Positions 8,744-17,116 are shown, numbered from the stretch's first letter. The stretch is DNA of 64,000 nt from GCA-003244245 sp050700055 (GCA_050700055.1 JBOHGE010000003.1:62001-126000), one strand, 5' to 3'. Notes: generated from the letters alone by a model not told the origin. Made by a program: numbers and translations.

Positions 8744-9876
8744 TGCCGATTCCCACGCCCGAACAGGAACGCTTTCGGGCCGACGTGTGCAAGCTGATGC
8801 GCGACGATGCGGTGCAGGCGGAGGTGGCGCAGTCCCGGCGGATGCCGTACGGGCAGGAAACCGGACTGCTCGACGTACATCGGCGGCTGGGCAAGCTCGG
8901 CTGGCTCGCGGTCAACTGGCCCGAGCGCTACGGCGGTGCGGGCGGCACGATCGTGGAGAAGGCAATCCTCACTGAGGAGATGATCCGCCACGGCCTGCCC
9001 GACAACGTGCACACGCTGGGCATCGACATCGTCGGGACGGCCATCCATCTGTTCGGCACGCAGGAGCAGAAGGAGCGGTTCCTGCCGGGCCTCGCGCGCG
9101 GCGAGACCACGGCCAACGTGCTGTTCAGCGAGCCGGATGTCGGATCCGACCTGGCGTCGCTGGCCACGCGCGCCGAGCCGGACGGCGACGGCTGGCGCCT
9201 GTACGGCAAGAAGATCTACAACATGAAGGCGCAGCACAGTGATTTCGCGCTGTGCGCCGCCCGCACGTCGACCGGCCCGGTGAGCTACGGCGGGATCACG
9301 CTGTTCCTGGTACCGCTGCAGAGCATGGGCGTGGTGATCGAGCCGTTGTGGAACATGACAGAGGAGCGGTTCGACATCGTGACGCTCGACGGGATCCGGC
9401 TCGGGCGCGAGGACGTGCTGGGCGAAGTCGACGATGGGTGGCAGGTACTGGGCAAGGTGCTTCCGTTGGAGCGCACCGGATTGGACCACTCCGCCAAGGC
9501 GGAGCGCACGCTGGCCGCGCTGCGTGAGCACGCTCCGGCCGGGTGCGAGGAGCGCTTGGTCGAGTTGGAAACGCGGGTGCGGGCGGCACGGCTGCTGGCG
9601 TGGCGGTGCGTGGCCAATCTGCACGAGGGCCGGCCCGACGAGGTGCACTCGGCGACCGCCAAGTGGTACACGTCGGAGACGGCCAAGGCGGTGTCGGTGG
9701 CGGCGGTCGAGCTGCTCGGGCCGCCGGCGCTGCTGGACGCACGCGACCCCGAGGCGATCGCTGAGGGCGTGTTTGACGCCGCGTTGCGGGAGTCTCCGGG
9801 GCTCACACTCGCCCAGGGTTCTTCGGAGATAATGCTGTTCTTCATCGCCACATCGAAACTGGGGTTGCCATCATGA
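8740..9876 (+). CDS. Acyl-CoA dehydrogenase family protein, first of a coupled pair
   Basis: 378-residue FAD-dependent dehydrogenase with N-terminal helical, middle beta (FSEPDVGSDLASL) and C-terminal helical domains. The usual Y-E-G catalytic segment near the C-terminus reads A-Q-G-S-S-E-I, so the base of medium-chain enzymes is missing. A Glu in PLERTG is placed like the base of isovaleryl/long-chain types. The start is ATG 8740 (or 8743), overlapping the stop of the thioesterase remnant. The stop overlaps the next ATG (ATGA). Such pairs form heteromeric enzymes in actinobacterial sterol side-chain degradation; here a role in oxidising a carrier-bound or CoA-bound intermediate of the cluster is inferred. 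Confidence 0.88.
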   Translation: MMPIPTPEQERFRADVCKLMRDDAVQAEVAQSRRMPYGQETGLLDVHRRLGKLGWLAVNWPERYGGAGGTIVEKAILTEEMIRHGLPDNVHTLGIDIVGTAIHLFGTQEQKERFLPGLARGETTANVLFSEPDVGSDLASLATRAEPDGDGWRLYGKKIYNMKAQHSDFALCAARTSTGPVSYGGITLFLVPLQSMGVVIEPLWNMTEERFDIVTLDGIRLGREDVLGEVDDGWQVLGKVLPLERTGLDHSAKAERTLAALREHAPAGCEERLVELETRVRAARLLAWRCVANLHEGRPDEVHSATAKWYTSETAKAVSVAAVELLGPPALLDARDPEAIAEGVFDAALRESPGLTLAQGSSEIMLFFIATSKLGLPS

Positions 9877-10829
9877 CTGGAGTGGGGACCGCGGCGATCG
9901 CGGGCTTCTTCGATGAGGATCTGGCGCCGCTGGTGCGGCGAATGGCCGATCGGCCGCGCGCGGGTGACGGGGGCAGCGACGATGAAAGTCGCGAGATCCG
10001 CGCGATGGTGTGGCAGGGGCTGGTCGGGCTCGGCGCCCTCGACGCCTCCGACACCGTGCGGCTGGCCGACCTACTCGGGTCGATGCTGTATCAGGGGCCG
10101 CTGCTCGACACGCTCACCGCGCGAGAACTGTTTCGGGACAACGATATCGGCCAAGCGCCGGTGGCGCTGGCTGTCGCGGCCGAGCCATGGTCCACTCAGG
10201 ACGGTCTGATCACCGCGCGGCGAACGTTCGTCGGGTTCGCGGCGGAGGTGGACTACTTCGTCGTGGGCGGCGTCGACACGGCCGGACTTCGCCTGGCGCT
10301 CGTGCGCGCCGGCCATCCATCCATCACGATGCGGCGATACGAAGAAACGGGCCGAAGCGAAGCGCACGAGGTGGAGTTCGCGGGCACGTCCGTGACCGCG
10401 TGGGCTGACTCCTCCACTGAGTGGAAGGCAGCGCTGGCCAACGCCCGTGTGCGCCAGGCGGCGTATCTGGTCGGTCTTGCCCAGGCCGCGCTCGATCACG
10501 CCGTCGCCTACGCCAAGACGCGCCGCCAGTTCGGCCAACCCATCGGCAAGTTCCAGGGGCTGGCGTTCCGGCTCAGCGAACTCTCGATGCACATTGATGC
10601 GACGCGCATGCTGGTGCACGATCGCGGCGCGGCAGCGCACGCGGCGGCCAACCTCGCGGCGGCATCGGATCTGGTCCGCACCGCCACGACGCAGACCATG
10701 CAGATCCACGGCGCCGCGGGCCTGCAGTCCGACAACGACGCCCAGTTGTACTACAGAAAGGCGGCGGTCGAATCGGTGCGGCTCGGCACGCCGTCCCAAC
10801 TGCGACGCGAAAGTTGGAAGACGCGATGA
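9873..10829 (+). CDS. Acyl-CoA dehydrogenase-like protein, second of a coupled pair
   Basis: 318-residue member of the same family, shorter than the usual ~380. The middle beta domain lacks the canonical TEP-x-x-GSD FAD/substrate loop. The C-terminal four-helix domain is clear (AYAKTRRQFGQPIGKFQGL, then QIHGAAGLQSDND). Its ATG lies inside the stop of the preceding dehydrogenase. The degenerate middle domain plus tight coupling suggests a subunit of an alpha2beta2 enzyme rather than an independent catalyst. A 17-codon ORF overlaps its stop. Confidence 0.85.
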   Translation: MTGVGTAAIAGFFDEDLAPLVRRMADRPRAGDGGSDDESREIRAMVWQGLVGLGALDASDTVRLADLLGSMLYQGPLLDTLTARELFRDNDIGQAPVALAVAAEPWSTQDGLITARRTFVGFAAEVDYFVVGGVDTAGLRLALVRAGHPSITMRRYEETGRSEAHEVEFAGTSVTAWADSSTEWKAALANARVRQAAYLVGLAQAALDHAVAYAKTRRQFGQPIGKFQGLAFRLSELSMHIDATRMLVHDRGAAAHAAANLAAASDLVRTATTQTMQIHGAAGLQSDNDAQLYYRKAAVESVRLGTPSQLRRESWKTR

Positions 10830-10879
10830 CGGCAATCCAACGTGGTCGGATGGTCGCAAAGAACTACTCAAGGGATTAA
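10826..10879 (+). other. 17-codon ORF coupled to the dehydrogenase stop
   Basis: ATG 10826 overlaps the stop of the second dehydrogenase and reads 17 basic-leaning residues before TAA 10877-10879, just ahead of the aspartokinase ribosome site. It may be a leader that keeps ribosomes coupled to the next gene, a vestige of a deleted gene, or chance. No family is recognised. Confidence 0.2.
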
Positions 10880-10882
10880 CCG

Positions 10883-11278
10883 ATGAACCTGGTGATACAG
10901 AAGTACGGCGGAACCTCGTTAGGTGACTTGAGCAAGATCAGTCATGCGGCTCAGCGCATAGCCGCTGAGCACAGGTCCGTAGTGGCCGTGGTCTCCGCGA
11001 TGGGCGGCGCCACCGACACCATGCTTGATCTGGCACGCAACCTCGTCAACACGCCTGACGCCCGGGAACTGGACCTCCTGATCAGTATCGGTGAACCAGC
11101 CTCTGCGGTCGCGCTCGCGTTGGACACTGAACGAACCGGGGTGCCGGCCCGCTCGTTCAACGGTCGCGACGGCGGTATCATCACTGACGGAGTGCACGGT
11201 TGCGCTCGTATCGCCAACGTCGACCCGGCGCGGGTCCGCGGATGCGGTTACTTGTCGGTTCGCTGGGTATGCCAGTGA
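10883..11278 (+). pseudogene. Aspartokinase, truncated N-terminal part
   Basis: 131 codons covering only the first third of an aspartate kinase (about 420 residues normally). Family features are clear: KYGGTSLGD at the start, VVSAMGGATD, the SIGEP segment and FNGRDGGIITDGVHGCARI. Sense is lost after DPARVR, just before the conserved VVAGFQG region, and the regulatory ACT domains are missing. The fragment cannot form a complete active site. A TTA codon sits at 10919-10921. With lysA at the left edge, it points to a cluster once equipped to feed the aspartate/lysine pathway, now broken by a frameshift or deletion. Confidence 0.85.
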
Positions 11279-11339
11279 CAAGTGACGAGAGAAGCCTGCC
11301 TCGAGGTCGCCGACCTGATGATCGACAGGAGCCAGGGGA

Positions 11340-12764
11340 ATGAAGGAAGCATCGGTTCAAGCGACGGGACGGGCTGAGAGCAAGTTTCAGTCCCGACAGT
11401 TCTGGCAGCTCGCCATCATCTGCGGTACCCAGTTTTTAGTCGCGCTCGACTATTCGATTATCAACGTTGCCATTCCGAGCATCCGCGAGGGAATGGGGCT
11501 CACCTCTGGTGATAGCGTCGCATGGGTCCTCTCGGCTTATCCACTCGCTTTCTGCGGCTTCCTCCTTCTCGGCGGACGAGTTGCCGATCTGTTCGGACGA
11601 AAGCGGGCGTTCATCTGGAGCATCGTCGGCTTCGGTCTTGCTTCGCTGCTCGCGGGCCTTGCCTGGTCGCCGGAAGTTCTCATCGCGGGCCGTGCCCTGC
11701 AGGGTATTGCCGCCGCATTCATCGCTCCGGCGGGGCTGGGACTTCTCCAGGCGACCATCCCGGAAGGACCGCCACGCGAACGTGCTCTCGGCATCTACGG
11801 GTCGGCACTGTCGGCCGGGTTCGTCTCCGGCATGGTTCTCGGGGGTGTTCTCACCGAGTATGTCGGTTGGCGGTCCGTCTTCCTGATCAATATTCCCATT
11901 GTCTTGATCGCCGCTCTTCTCGCAAAAGGGTATCTCGATGAGAGCCGGGATACGCGCACGTCCCGCCACCTTGATATCATCAGCGTGATCTTGGCGACCA
12001 CGGGCATGGTCGCGCTTGTGTTCGCCCTCACCGAAGGGGAGAAGTACGGCTGGTTGTCAACTCCGATCCTGCTCGCCGCCGTGATCGCGGTAATGGCCGT
12101 TGCCCTCTTCATCTGGGGGGAGTCCCGAAAAGACAACCCCCTCGTGCCGCTCTCCATCTTCCGTACAGCCGCCATTGGCCCAGCCAACCTGGTCAACGTC
12201 CTGCTGATCTGCTCTTACGGTGGAATGCTGTTCATTCTCACCCTCTACCTGCAGTCGCATCTCGGTTTGAGCGCGCTGCTGACCGGCTTGACGTTTGCGG
12301 TGTCCGGCGCGATCGCGATCGTCACCGGAATCTATGCGAACAGGCTTACCGAGCGCTTCGGACTTTACCGTGTTCTCCTCGCCGGTATCGTCATCGAGAC
12401 GATCGGCATTCTGGTCATGGTAAACCTACCGGAAGGTTATGGAGTCGTTCTCGTGTTGATCGGCACCTCCGTGAACGCTTTTGGTCACATCCTCGCGCTG
12501 ATCACGACGAGCATCGCCGGCACGAACGGCGCCGAAGAGGGGCGACGCGCCACGGCCGGCGCCTTAATCAACGTGTCTCAGCAGCTGGGGTTGGCCGTGG
12601 GTGTGGGTGTTCTGACATCGGTGGCGGCCCACTTCACCGCGGCCTCCGGTGCCATCGTCGAGGGCTGGCGCTGGGCTCTTTGGTGCTCGGTCGTGTTCGC
12701 GGTCGCGGCGATCATCACGACCGTCCTCTTCCGAAAACGGTTCACGGGGGGAGAGGTCAAGTAG
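11340..12764 (+). CDS. MFS drug exporter, DHA2 (14-TM) family
   Basis: 474-residue integral membrane transporter. Motif A (GRVADLFGRKR) and motif C-like Gly-rich segments (LGIYGSALSAGFVSGMVLGGVL) are visible, along with the DHA2 opening QFLVALDYSIINVAIPSI. About 14 hydrophobic segments fit the family. A ribosome site CAGGGGA precedes ATG 11340. It contains TTA codons (for example 11436-11438). It closes the NRPS cluster and probably exports, and protects against, its product. Confidence 0.93.
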   Translation: MKEASVQATGRAESKFQSRQFWQLAIICGTQFLVALDYSIINVAIPSIREGMGLTSGDSVAWVLSAYPLAFCGFLLLGGRVADLFGRKRAFIWSIVGFGLASLLAGLAWSPEVLIAGRALQGIAAAFIAPAGLGLLQATIPEGPPRERALGIYGSALSAGFVSGMVLGGVLTEYVGWRSVFLINIPIVLIAALLAKGYLDESRDTRTSRHLDIISVILATTGMVALVFALTEGEKYGWLSTPILLAAVIAVMAVALFIWGESRKDNPLVPLSIFRTAAIGPANLVNVLLICSYGGMLFILTLYLQSHLGLSALLTGLTFAVSGAIAIVTGIYANRLTERFGLYRVLLAGIVIETIGILVMVNLPEGYGVVLVLIGTSVNAFGHILALITTSIAGTNGAEEGRRATAGALINVSQQLGLAVGVGVLTSVAAHFTAASGAIVEGWRWALWCSVVFAVAAIITTVLFRKRFTGGEVK

Positions 12765-12770
12765 ATCGGG

Positions 12771-12801
12771 ACGGACTCCGGCGGGCCACGCCGGAGTCCG
12801 T
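12771..12801 (+). terminator. Hairpin terminator after the exporter
   Basis: Perfect 13-bp stem (12771-12783 with 12789-12801) and a 5-base loop, starting 6 bases after the exporter stop. There is no U-run, as is usual in high-GC actinobacteria. It marks the right end of the NRPS transcription unit. Confidence 0.8.
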
Positions 12802-12852
12802 GCTCGGAACCGACCGTGGTCAACGGCCGAGAAACCATACATTATTGTTTCA

Positions 12853-12996
12853 ATGGTTACGCTCACTACTTCCCAGGCTCAGTCGCCGTGGCAAAAGATT
12901 ATTTCATCGGCGGGCACTCCGGTCCTGGACCTCACGGACACTGTCTTTGTTCGAGATGTGCAGGACCAAACCGATTCTCACGTTTTCAGACACTGA
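12853..12996 (+). other. 47-codon ORF, unrecognised
   Basis: ATG 12853 opens 47 codons whose base composition is lower in GC than the neighbours. The product is acidic with no Cys and no recognisable leader or motif. It has no good ribosome site, and its end overlaps the convergent GNAT gene by 11 bases. It could be the start of a truncated gene. A RiPP precursor is unlikely because no maturation enzyme is nearby. Confidence 0.25.
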
Positions 12997-13588
12997 GCTT
13001 CCGCCGCATGATTGGTCGATCTTTACGCGGGCGGGCCACCTCATCAAATCCCACCCGAAGGAAGGCGCTGGCTATGCCGGTCATTGCGGTGTCCGCGCCC
13101 GCGCGTTTCCCTTCGCGAGGTTCGACCGGATAGCCCTCAGCGGTCGTATAACCCGCGGAGACCGCGTAGCCGCAGACAGCTTCGAGAATGTTCGGCAGCA
13201 GCCCGGAACCACGGTGCTTTTTCGCCACGAAGATGCACGCGATCGCGCAGACCGGCTCGTCATCGATATCTTTGAGTAGTGGCGAGCGCTCCAGTCTCGG
13301 GAACTCGCCGCGTGGCCCGAGTGAGCACCAGGCCACCGGTTCATCTTTTTCGTAGACGATGACGCCGGGCGGCTGTTTGCGCTGGGCGAGACGCTTCATC
13401 GACTTCTTGTTCCCCTCGCCCTTTCCTTCCATCCACTCCGCGATGGACAGGCGCCAATGCATGCACCAGCACCCGCGGGCGCCTCCGTTCTGTCCGAGAA
13501 CCTCCTCGAAGTCGCTCCAGTTCTCCTTAGACAGCTCCCTGACTGTCAGCGAGTCGGACTTTGCTTTAGTCATCACGGCACCGTCCAT
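12986..13588 (-). CDS. GNAT family N-acetyltransferase
   Basis: About 200 residues. It contains the subgroup signature GGARGCWCMHWR near the N-terminus and the acetyl-CoA loop region (ACIFVAKKHRGSGLLPNILEA, a Q/R-x-x-G-x-G/A variant). The substrate is unknown. ATG 13588 or 13573 are plausible starts; the longer TTG start at 13603 is less likely. It stands alone on the minus strand between the exporter terminator and a non-coding stretch. The GNAT remnant at 15106 is related to the same GGCWC-type group. Confidence 0.8.
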   Translation of the reverse strand: MDGAVMTKAKSDSLTVRELSKENWSDFEEVLGQNGGARGCWCMHWRLSIAEWMEGKGEGNKKSMKRLAQRKQPPGVIVYEKDEPVAWCSLGPRGEFPRLERSPLLKDIDDEPVCAIACIFVAKKHRGSGLLPNILEAVCGYAVSAGYTTAEGYPVEPREGKRAGADTAMTGIASAFLRVGFDEVARPRKDRPIMRRKLSV

Positions 13589-13727
13589 AGTTATCTCTGG
13601 CAAATATATGGTCTATAGTCCCCCGTAGCTTACCCGATCGCGAGCAACCGTAAACATGCACTTTATGAGGCTTATGCAAAAACGTTTTCAAGAAGTTGAC
13701 GTTTCCAGCGCATCCGTACCGATAAGG

Positions 13728-13791
13728 AATGGCCCCTCGTAAAGAACAAGAAGGCTATGCCGCATAGTCTTCACACCCTGAAGGGGCCATT
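13728..13791. repeat. Inverted repeat with an inner palindrome
   Basis: AATGGCCCCT at 13728-13737 pairs perfectly with 13782-13791. Between them CTATGC-C-GCATAG (13755-13767) is itself a palindrome. It could be an insertion-sequence remnant or an RNA structure; no transposase is adjacent. Confidence 0.45.
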
Positions 13792-14145
13792 GCCAGGCCA
13801 GGCTACTACCGGACTCACGCCCGAGCAATTCGATGAGGTGTCGGGCAGCGTGTCTCCTAGAATAACGGATGCGGCAGCCCCTTCGGACTCGGCCTGATGG
13901 ATCCTAGACAAGTCACATCATCCCAGCTCGGAGGGCATCTACACCTATCAGACACCCTCGCACCGCAATTTCACCGGTGGATCGAGGATAAGACGAGACG
14001 TCCGCGCCGATCGCAGAACGCTTCGGCCGGGGAGGCATCTCCAGTTCCCGCACACGACCGCTGGACGATCACCTTTCAATCACTGGACGCACCGGCTGGA
14101 GTACTAGCCGGCATGCGCCAATGCGCCAAGCCGCCCTCCTCCCAA

Positions 14146-14185
14146 GTAACCAGTATGACCTGGGTATATGGTTACTACAGGTCAT
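14146..14185. promoter_or_regulatory. Interleaved inverted repeats, candidate operator
   Basis: ATGACCTG (14155-14162) is the exact inverse of CAGGTCAT (14178-14185), and GTAACC (14146-14151) of GGTTAC (14170-14175). The two interleaved dyads end 27 bases before the hydrolase start, where a regulator would block transcription. No regulator gene that obviously fits lies next to it. Confidence 0.45.
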
Positions 14186-14212
14186 GGTTGATACTACCTC
14201 GAAGGGAGTCTT

Positions 14213-15109
14213 GTGAGACGTCTAGCTAAGACGAGGCACCTGTACCGGGAGCTGGACGGAGCCAAAGTGCATTATCGTGAGGCTGGAGTGCCCTCTTCGA
14301 CCGCATTGGTGCTGCTCCACGGCTTCCCCAGCTCGTCGCACTCGTTCCGCGACGTGCTCCCCACACTCGGAGACAGCGTCTACACGATTGCCCCGGACTT
14401 ACCGGGGTTCGGGTTCTCGGATGCTCCGCCGCTGGACGAGTACGAGTACACCTTTGAGCGGCTGTCGTACGTGATCGAGGCTCTGGTCGCGGACCTCGGC
14501 GTGGAGCGTTACGTGCTATACGTGACGGACTTCGGCACGCCGGTCGGGTACTTCATGGCGATGCGCCACCCCGAGCGGGTGCTGGGTGTCGTGGTGCAGA
14601 ACGGCAACACGCACGAGGCTGGATTGAACGACGGGTGGGATGCACCGCGCCGGTTCTGGGCGGACCCGAGCGAGGAGAACAGGGCCGCACTGCCGGAGTG
14701 GCTGAACTTCTCCGGGACGCGCGATCAGTACCTCAGCGGTCTGCCGCAGGAGCTGCAAGACCTACACCCGCGTGAGTCGTGGCACCTCGATTGGGAGCGG
14801 CTGTCGCGCCCCGGCGACATCGACATTCAGTTCCAGCTCTTCTACGACTATCGCAACCACGTCGCCCGGTTCGCTGACATCGCGGCCTACCACAAGGAGC
14901 ACCAGCCACCCTGCCTGGTGTTCTGGGGCAGGCACGACACGTTTTTCGATATCGCGGAGGTGATGGCCTACCACCAGGACATGGCCGCACTCGATCTCCA
15001 CCTCTATGACGGCGGGCACTTCCTGTTGGAGACGCACGCCGCGGAAGTCGCCGCGCTGCTCGTCACATTCGTTAGCGACGTGCTCGATCGCGCCGGGGTG
15101 CGCTCGTGA
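14213..15109 (+). CDS. Alpha/beta hydrolase, haloalkane dehalogenase/epoxide hydrolase type
   Basis: 298 residues, the usual length. It has HGFPSSSHSFRD (oxyanion HGFP), a nucleophile elbow reading Y-V-T-D-F-G-T-P, so Asp instead of Ser, a cap domain, acid candidate D in WGRHDTFF, and the base His in GGHFLLE. The Asp nucleophile points to hydrolysis of C-halogen, epoxide or similar bonds rather than esters. GTG 14213 is preceded by GAAGGGAG. A TTA codon occurs at 14399-14401. It overlaps the next, truncated gene by 4 bases (GTGA). Confidence 0.88.
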   Translation: MRRLAKTRHLYRELDGAKVHYREAGVPSSTALVLLHGFPSSSHSFRDVLPTLGDSVYTIAPDLPGFGFSDAPPLDEYEYTFERLSYVIEALVADLGVERYVLYVTDFGTPVGYFMAMRHPERVLGVVVQNGNTHEAGLNDGWDAPRRFWADPSEENRAALPEWLNFSGTRDQYLSGLPQELQDLHPRESWHLDWERLSRPGDIDIQFQLFYDYRNHVARFADIAAYHKEHQPPCLVFWGRHDTFFDIAEVMAYHQDMAALDLHLYDGGHFLLETHAAEVAALLVTFVSDVLDRAGVRS

Positions 15110-15327
15110 GCGCCCCCACACTCACAGCCAAGCCACTGACGTCGAGCACCTGGGCGGACTTCGAAGCCATCATGGGCTCACCGACATTCCCACTCCAGCC
15201 GGCCCCACCCCGCGCGAGATCGGCGTCCCGCCGTCCGCGCGTCCCTCCAGCAGGCCGAAGGCGCGGTCCTGGGTATCGACCAGGTCACCGAGCAGGGTGG
15301 GCAGTGGTTGCTGGAGGTAGGCGATGA
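15106..15327 (+). pseudogene. GNAT acetyltransferase, truncated after ~25 codons
   Basis: GTG 15106 overlaps the hydrolase stop. The first residues (TAKPLTSSTWADFEAIM) match the start of actinobacterial GNAT proteins of the GGCWC type. Around 15180 the similarity ends and the frame runs into sequence complementary to the convergent regulator. The gene has lost its acetyl-CoA domain. Confidence 0.6.
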
Positions 15328-15757
15328 CCAAGCGACGGAGGTCGTCGAAGAACTGGTCGAGAGTCTCAGGTCCGAGGTTGGTGGCCTCGATCCGGGTGAG
15401 GAAGTCCCGAGCCCGGTCCGCGCTCATCGCGACCACCTGCCCTTCCCAGTCGGCCCGGGCGGTGCTCCGCGCCGTGACCACCCCGTTGTGCCGCCGGGAC
15501 GGCCGCAATGCTCCGGCGCCGTAGGGCGGGCCGAACAACCGGGTCACCGGTTCCCCGAACATCTGCTCCAGGATCGCCTGGGCCTGCGGGTACGGCAGGC
15601 TGCGCAACTCTCCGGCCACCCACCGGTACGCCTGCCGCTGGCTGAGCTCGGTCCCCCCGGCAGATCGCTGGTATCGCCTGCGGAACTCCTCCAGGGTGAG
15701 ATGCCGCTGACGCAACACCTGCTCCAGCCGCGTCCGTGGCAACTCCTGCGCACTCAT
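15170..15757 (-). pseudogene. XRE-like regulator, C-terminus cut off
   Basis: About 195 residues starting at ATG 15757 (GGAGGGG upstream; an ATG at 15763 is too close to it). The N-terminal half has an XRE-like HTH (LEQVLRQRHLTLEEFRRRY, RQAYRWVAGE). The segment DTQDRAFGLLEGR is where such proteins normally continue into a TPR-rich domain of about 200 more residues. Here it ends after 20 unrelated residues. The cut coincides with the cut in the convergent GNAT gene, so one rearrangement near 15175 probably damaged both. Confidence 0.65.
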
Positions 15758-16025
15758 CGCCATCACCCCTCCGTTCCGATCGGTCCACAGTAGATCCCTA
15801 GGCACCACAACGGAGACAACCGAACAGAGAAGACAACAGCCGACAGCCAGATGGCCCCGGCGCGGCACCACGCCCACACCGAAAATGATCATATGCCGGC
15901 AGTCGGCCCAGCTACTCATCATTGGCCAAACCGAGCACGGCGTGAACATCGGTCTGTCCGAAACCACCCAGGCCACCCACTGGGCTTGTCCTGCTGGCTG
16001 GCGTCCCGGAGGGACATGAAGAACC
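15758..16025. other. Upstream region of the truncated regulator
   Basis: About 270 bases, probably carrying the regulator promoter. No gene is supported on either strand. Confidence 0.4.
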
Positions 16026-16050
16026 CGCCGCCTTGCGCTCCGTTGCCGGT
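16026..16050. repeat. 25-bp direct repeat, copy 1
   Basis: Identical to 18881-18905. The flanks differ on both sides. The two copies bracket 2.8 kb with a VapBC pair, a damaged small ORF and the first DUF6879 module. Confidence 0.8.
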
Positions 16051-16086
16051 CTCTTCCCGCAGCGCGCACTAATGTATGCTCACAGT

Positions 16087-16368
16087 ATGCAGCGAGTGAC
16101 GGTGACCGTGGACGACAGCCTCGTGGCCCTCGCGCGAGCGGACATCGAGGCCGGCCGAGCTCAATCGATGAGTGCCTGGGTGGCGGACGCGATGCAGCGC
16201 AAGGCGCTCGCCCGTGCCGAACTGATCGCCGAACTCGAGGACATGACGGCCGAGCAGCCCTACGATCACGAGACCGTCCGCTGGGTGGCCGGGGTGCTCG
16301 GGCGCCCAGCGGGGTGGGTGACCGATCGGCTGTCGATGGACCCGGAGCCGGCGCGGCAGGCGGGATGA
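16087..16368 (+). CDS. VapB-type antitoxin (ribbon-helix-helix)
   Basis: 93 residues. An N-terminal beta strand (QRVTVTVDDSLVALAR) and following helix (SMSAWVADAMQRK) fit a ribbon-helix-helix DNA-binding antitoxin; the acidic C-terminal half would wrap the toxin. ATG 16087 is chosen for its RHH start. Its stop overlaps the PIN toxin start (ATGA). Confidence 0.8.
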   Translation: MQRVTVTVDDSLVALARADIEAGRAQSMSAWVADAMQRKALARAELIAELEDMTAEQPYDHETVRWVAGVLGRPAGWVTDRLSMDPEPARQAG

Positions 16369-16760
16369 GCGATCAACCGATCACCCTGATCGTGCTCGAT
16401 GCCGGGGCCTTCGTCGCCTGGGAGCGCAACGACACACGGGTCAGAGCACTCGTGCAACTCGCGGAGGCAGGCGACATCACGCTCCGGACCAGTTCCGGAG
16501 TCGTCGCCCAGGTCTGGCGTGGCGGGTCGCGGCAGGCACGGCTCGCGCGCCTACTCGGTAGCGACATCGTCGACGAGCGACCACTCGATCCCACTGCGGC
16601 TCGCCAGGTCGGCCTGCTGGCCGGCCAGGTCGGTGCCACCGACGTGGTGGACGGGCACGTGACCAGCCTCGCCGTGAAGCCGGGAGCGCGCGTGCTGACC
16701 TCTGACGTCGATGATCTGCAGGCATGGGGCGTGCCTGCCCATGCGGTCATCCGCTGCTGA
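16365..16760 (+). CDS. VapC-type PIN-domain ribonuclease toxin
   Basis: 131 residues. PIN acidic residues are visible in LIVLDAGAF, in DVVDGHV and in VLTSDVDDL. Family members cleave tRNA or rRNA in a metal-dependent way. It is co-translated with the antitoxin. Confidence 0.82.
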   Translation: MSDQPITLIVLDAGAFVAWERNDTRVRALVQLAEAGDITLRTSSGVVAQVWRGGSRQARLARLLGSDIVDERPLDPTAARQVGLLAGQVGATDVVDGHVTSLAVKPGARVLTSDVDDLQAWGVPAHAVIRC

Positions 16761-16784
16761 GCCCTCCGGGTACCTAGCGCCTGG

Positions 16785-16982
16785 TCAGCATGACTTAGGT
16801 GTTCGTGCGGGCAGTGTCCGATGCGGGCTGGCAGCGTGAGCACTTGACGAGTGGTCCCGGATGACGACCACAGCACACTGACCACTGCCGTCGATACGGC
16901 GCCCTTCCACCGCGCACCGTTCCTGCTCGCCGTAAGGCAGGCGATGCGGCCCGTCCGGTTCCGGCGGTGGTTGCTTCGACAT
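16785..16982 (-). pseudogene. Small ORF, deletion copy of the 19274 gene
   Basis: Its first 43 codons are nearly identical to those of the 103-residue ORF at 19274-19585. About 116 bases of the middle (WVLYPHGMADLG and beyond in the other copy) are missing, and the frame shifts into a short unrelated tail. Confidence 0.7.
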
Positions 16983-17079
16983 ACCTCGCTACCCCCTGAT
17001 GCTTCCGATCGCCGCGCGACACGCGGCTCCGCTCTGGCCTACCGGGTTGGGCCTGGACCACCGAGCTACGTTCAAAAAA

Positions 17080-17098
17080 TTTCAGAAATAATCTGAAA
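17080..17098. promoter_or_regulatory. Inverted repeat, candidate operator
   Basis: TTTCAGA-N5-TCTGAAA is a perfect 7-bp dyad in an AT-rich patch, about 20 bases before a TTGACA box. Related CTGAAA/TCTGAA words recur at 17144-17158. This is a plausible autoregulatory site for the HTH/DUF5753 protein downstream. Confidence 0.5.
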
Positions 17099-17116
17099 AG
17101 TCACCTACCATCCGCC

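Larger units (their letters stand above)
13604..14212. other. Non-coding stretch with nested inverted repeats
   Basis: About 600 bases with no convincing gene; a 110-codon open stretch at 13897 has no family features or ribosome site. The region holds an inverted repeat with nested palindrome (13728-13791) and operator-like repeats just before the hydrolase gene (14146-14185). Confidence 0.5.

Noticed and set aside
12853..12996. RiPP precursor candidate
   Set aside because: No leader/core pattern, no Cys, and no maturation enzyme nearby; kept only as an unrecognised short ORF.
13897..14229. 110-codon rightward open stretch
   Set aside because: No family features or ribosome site, and it overlaps the operator and hydrolase start.
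16087..16089. Earlier antitoxin starts at 16033 or 16072
   Set aside because: They add residues outside the RHH fold and lack ribosome sites; 16087 fits the family.
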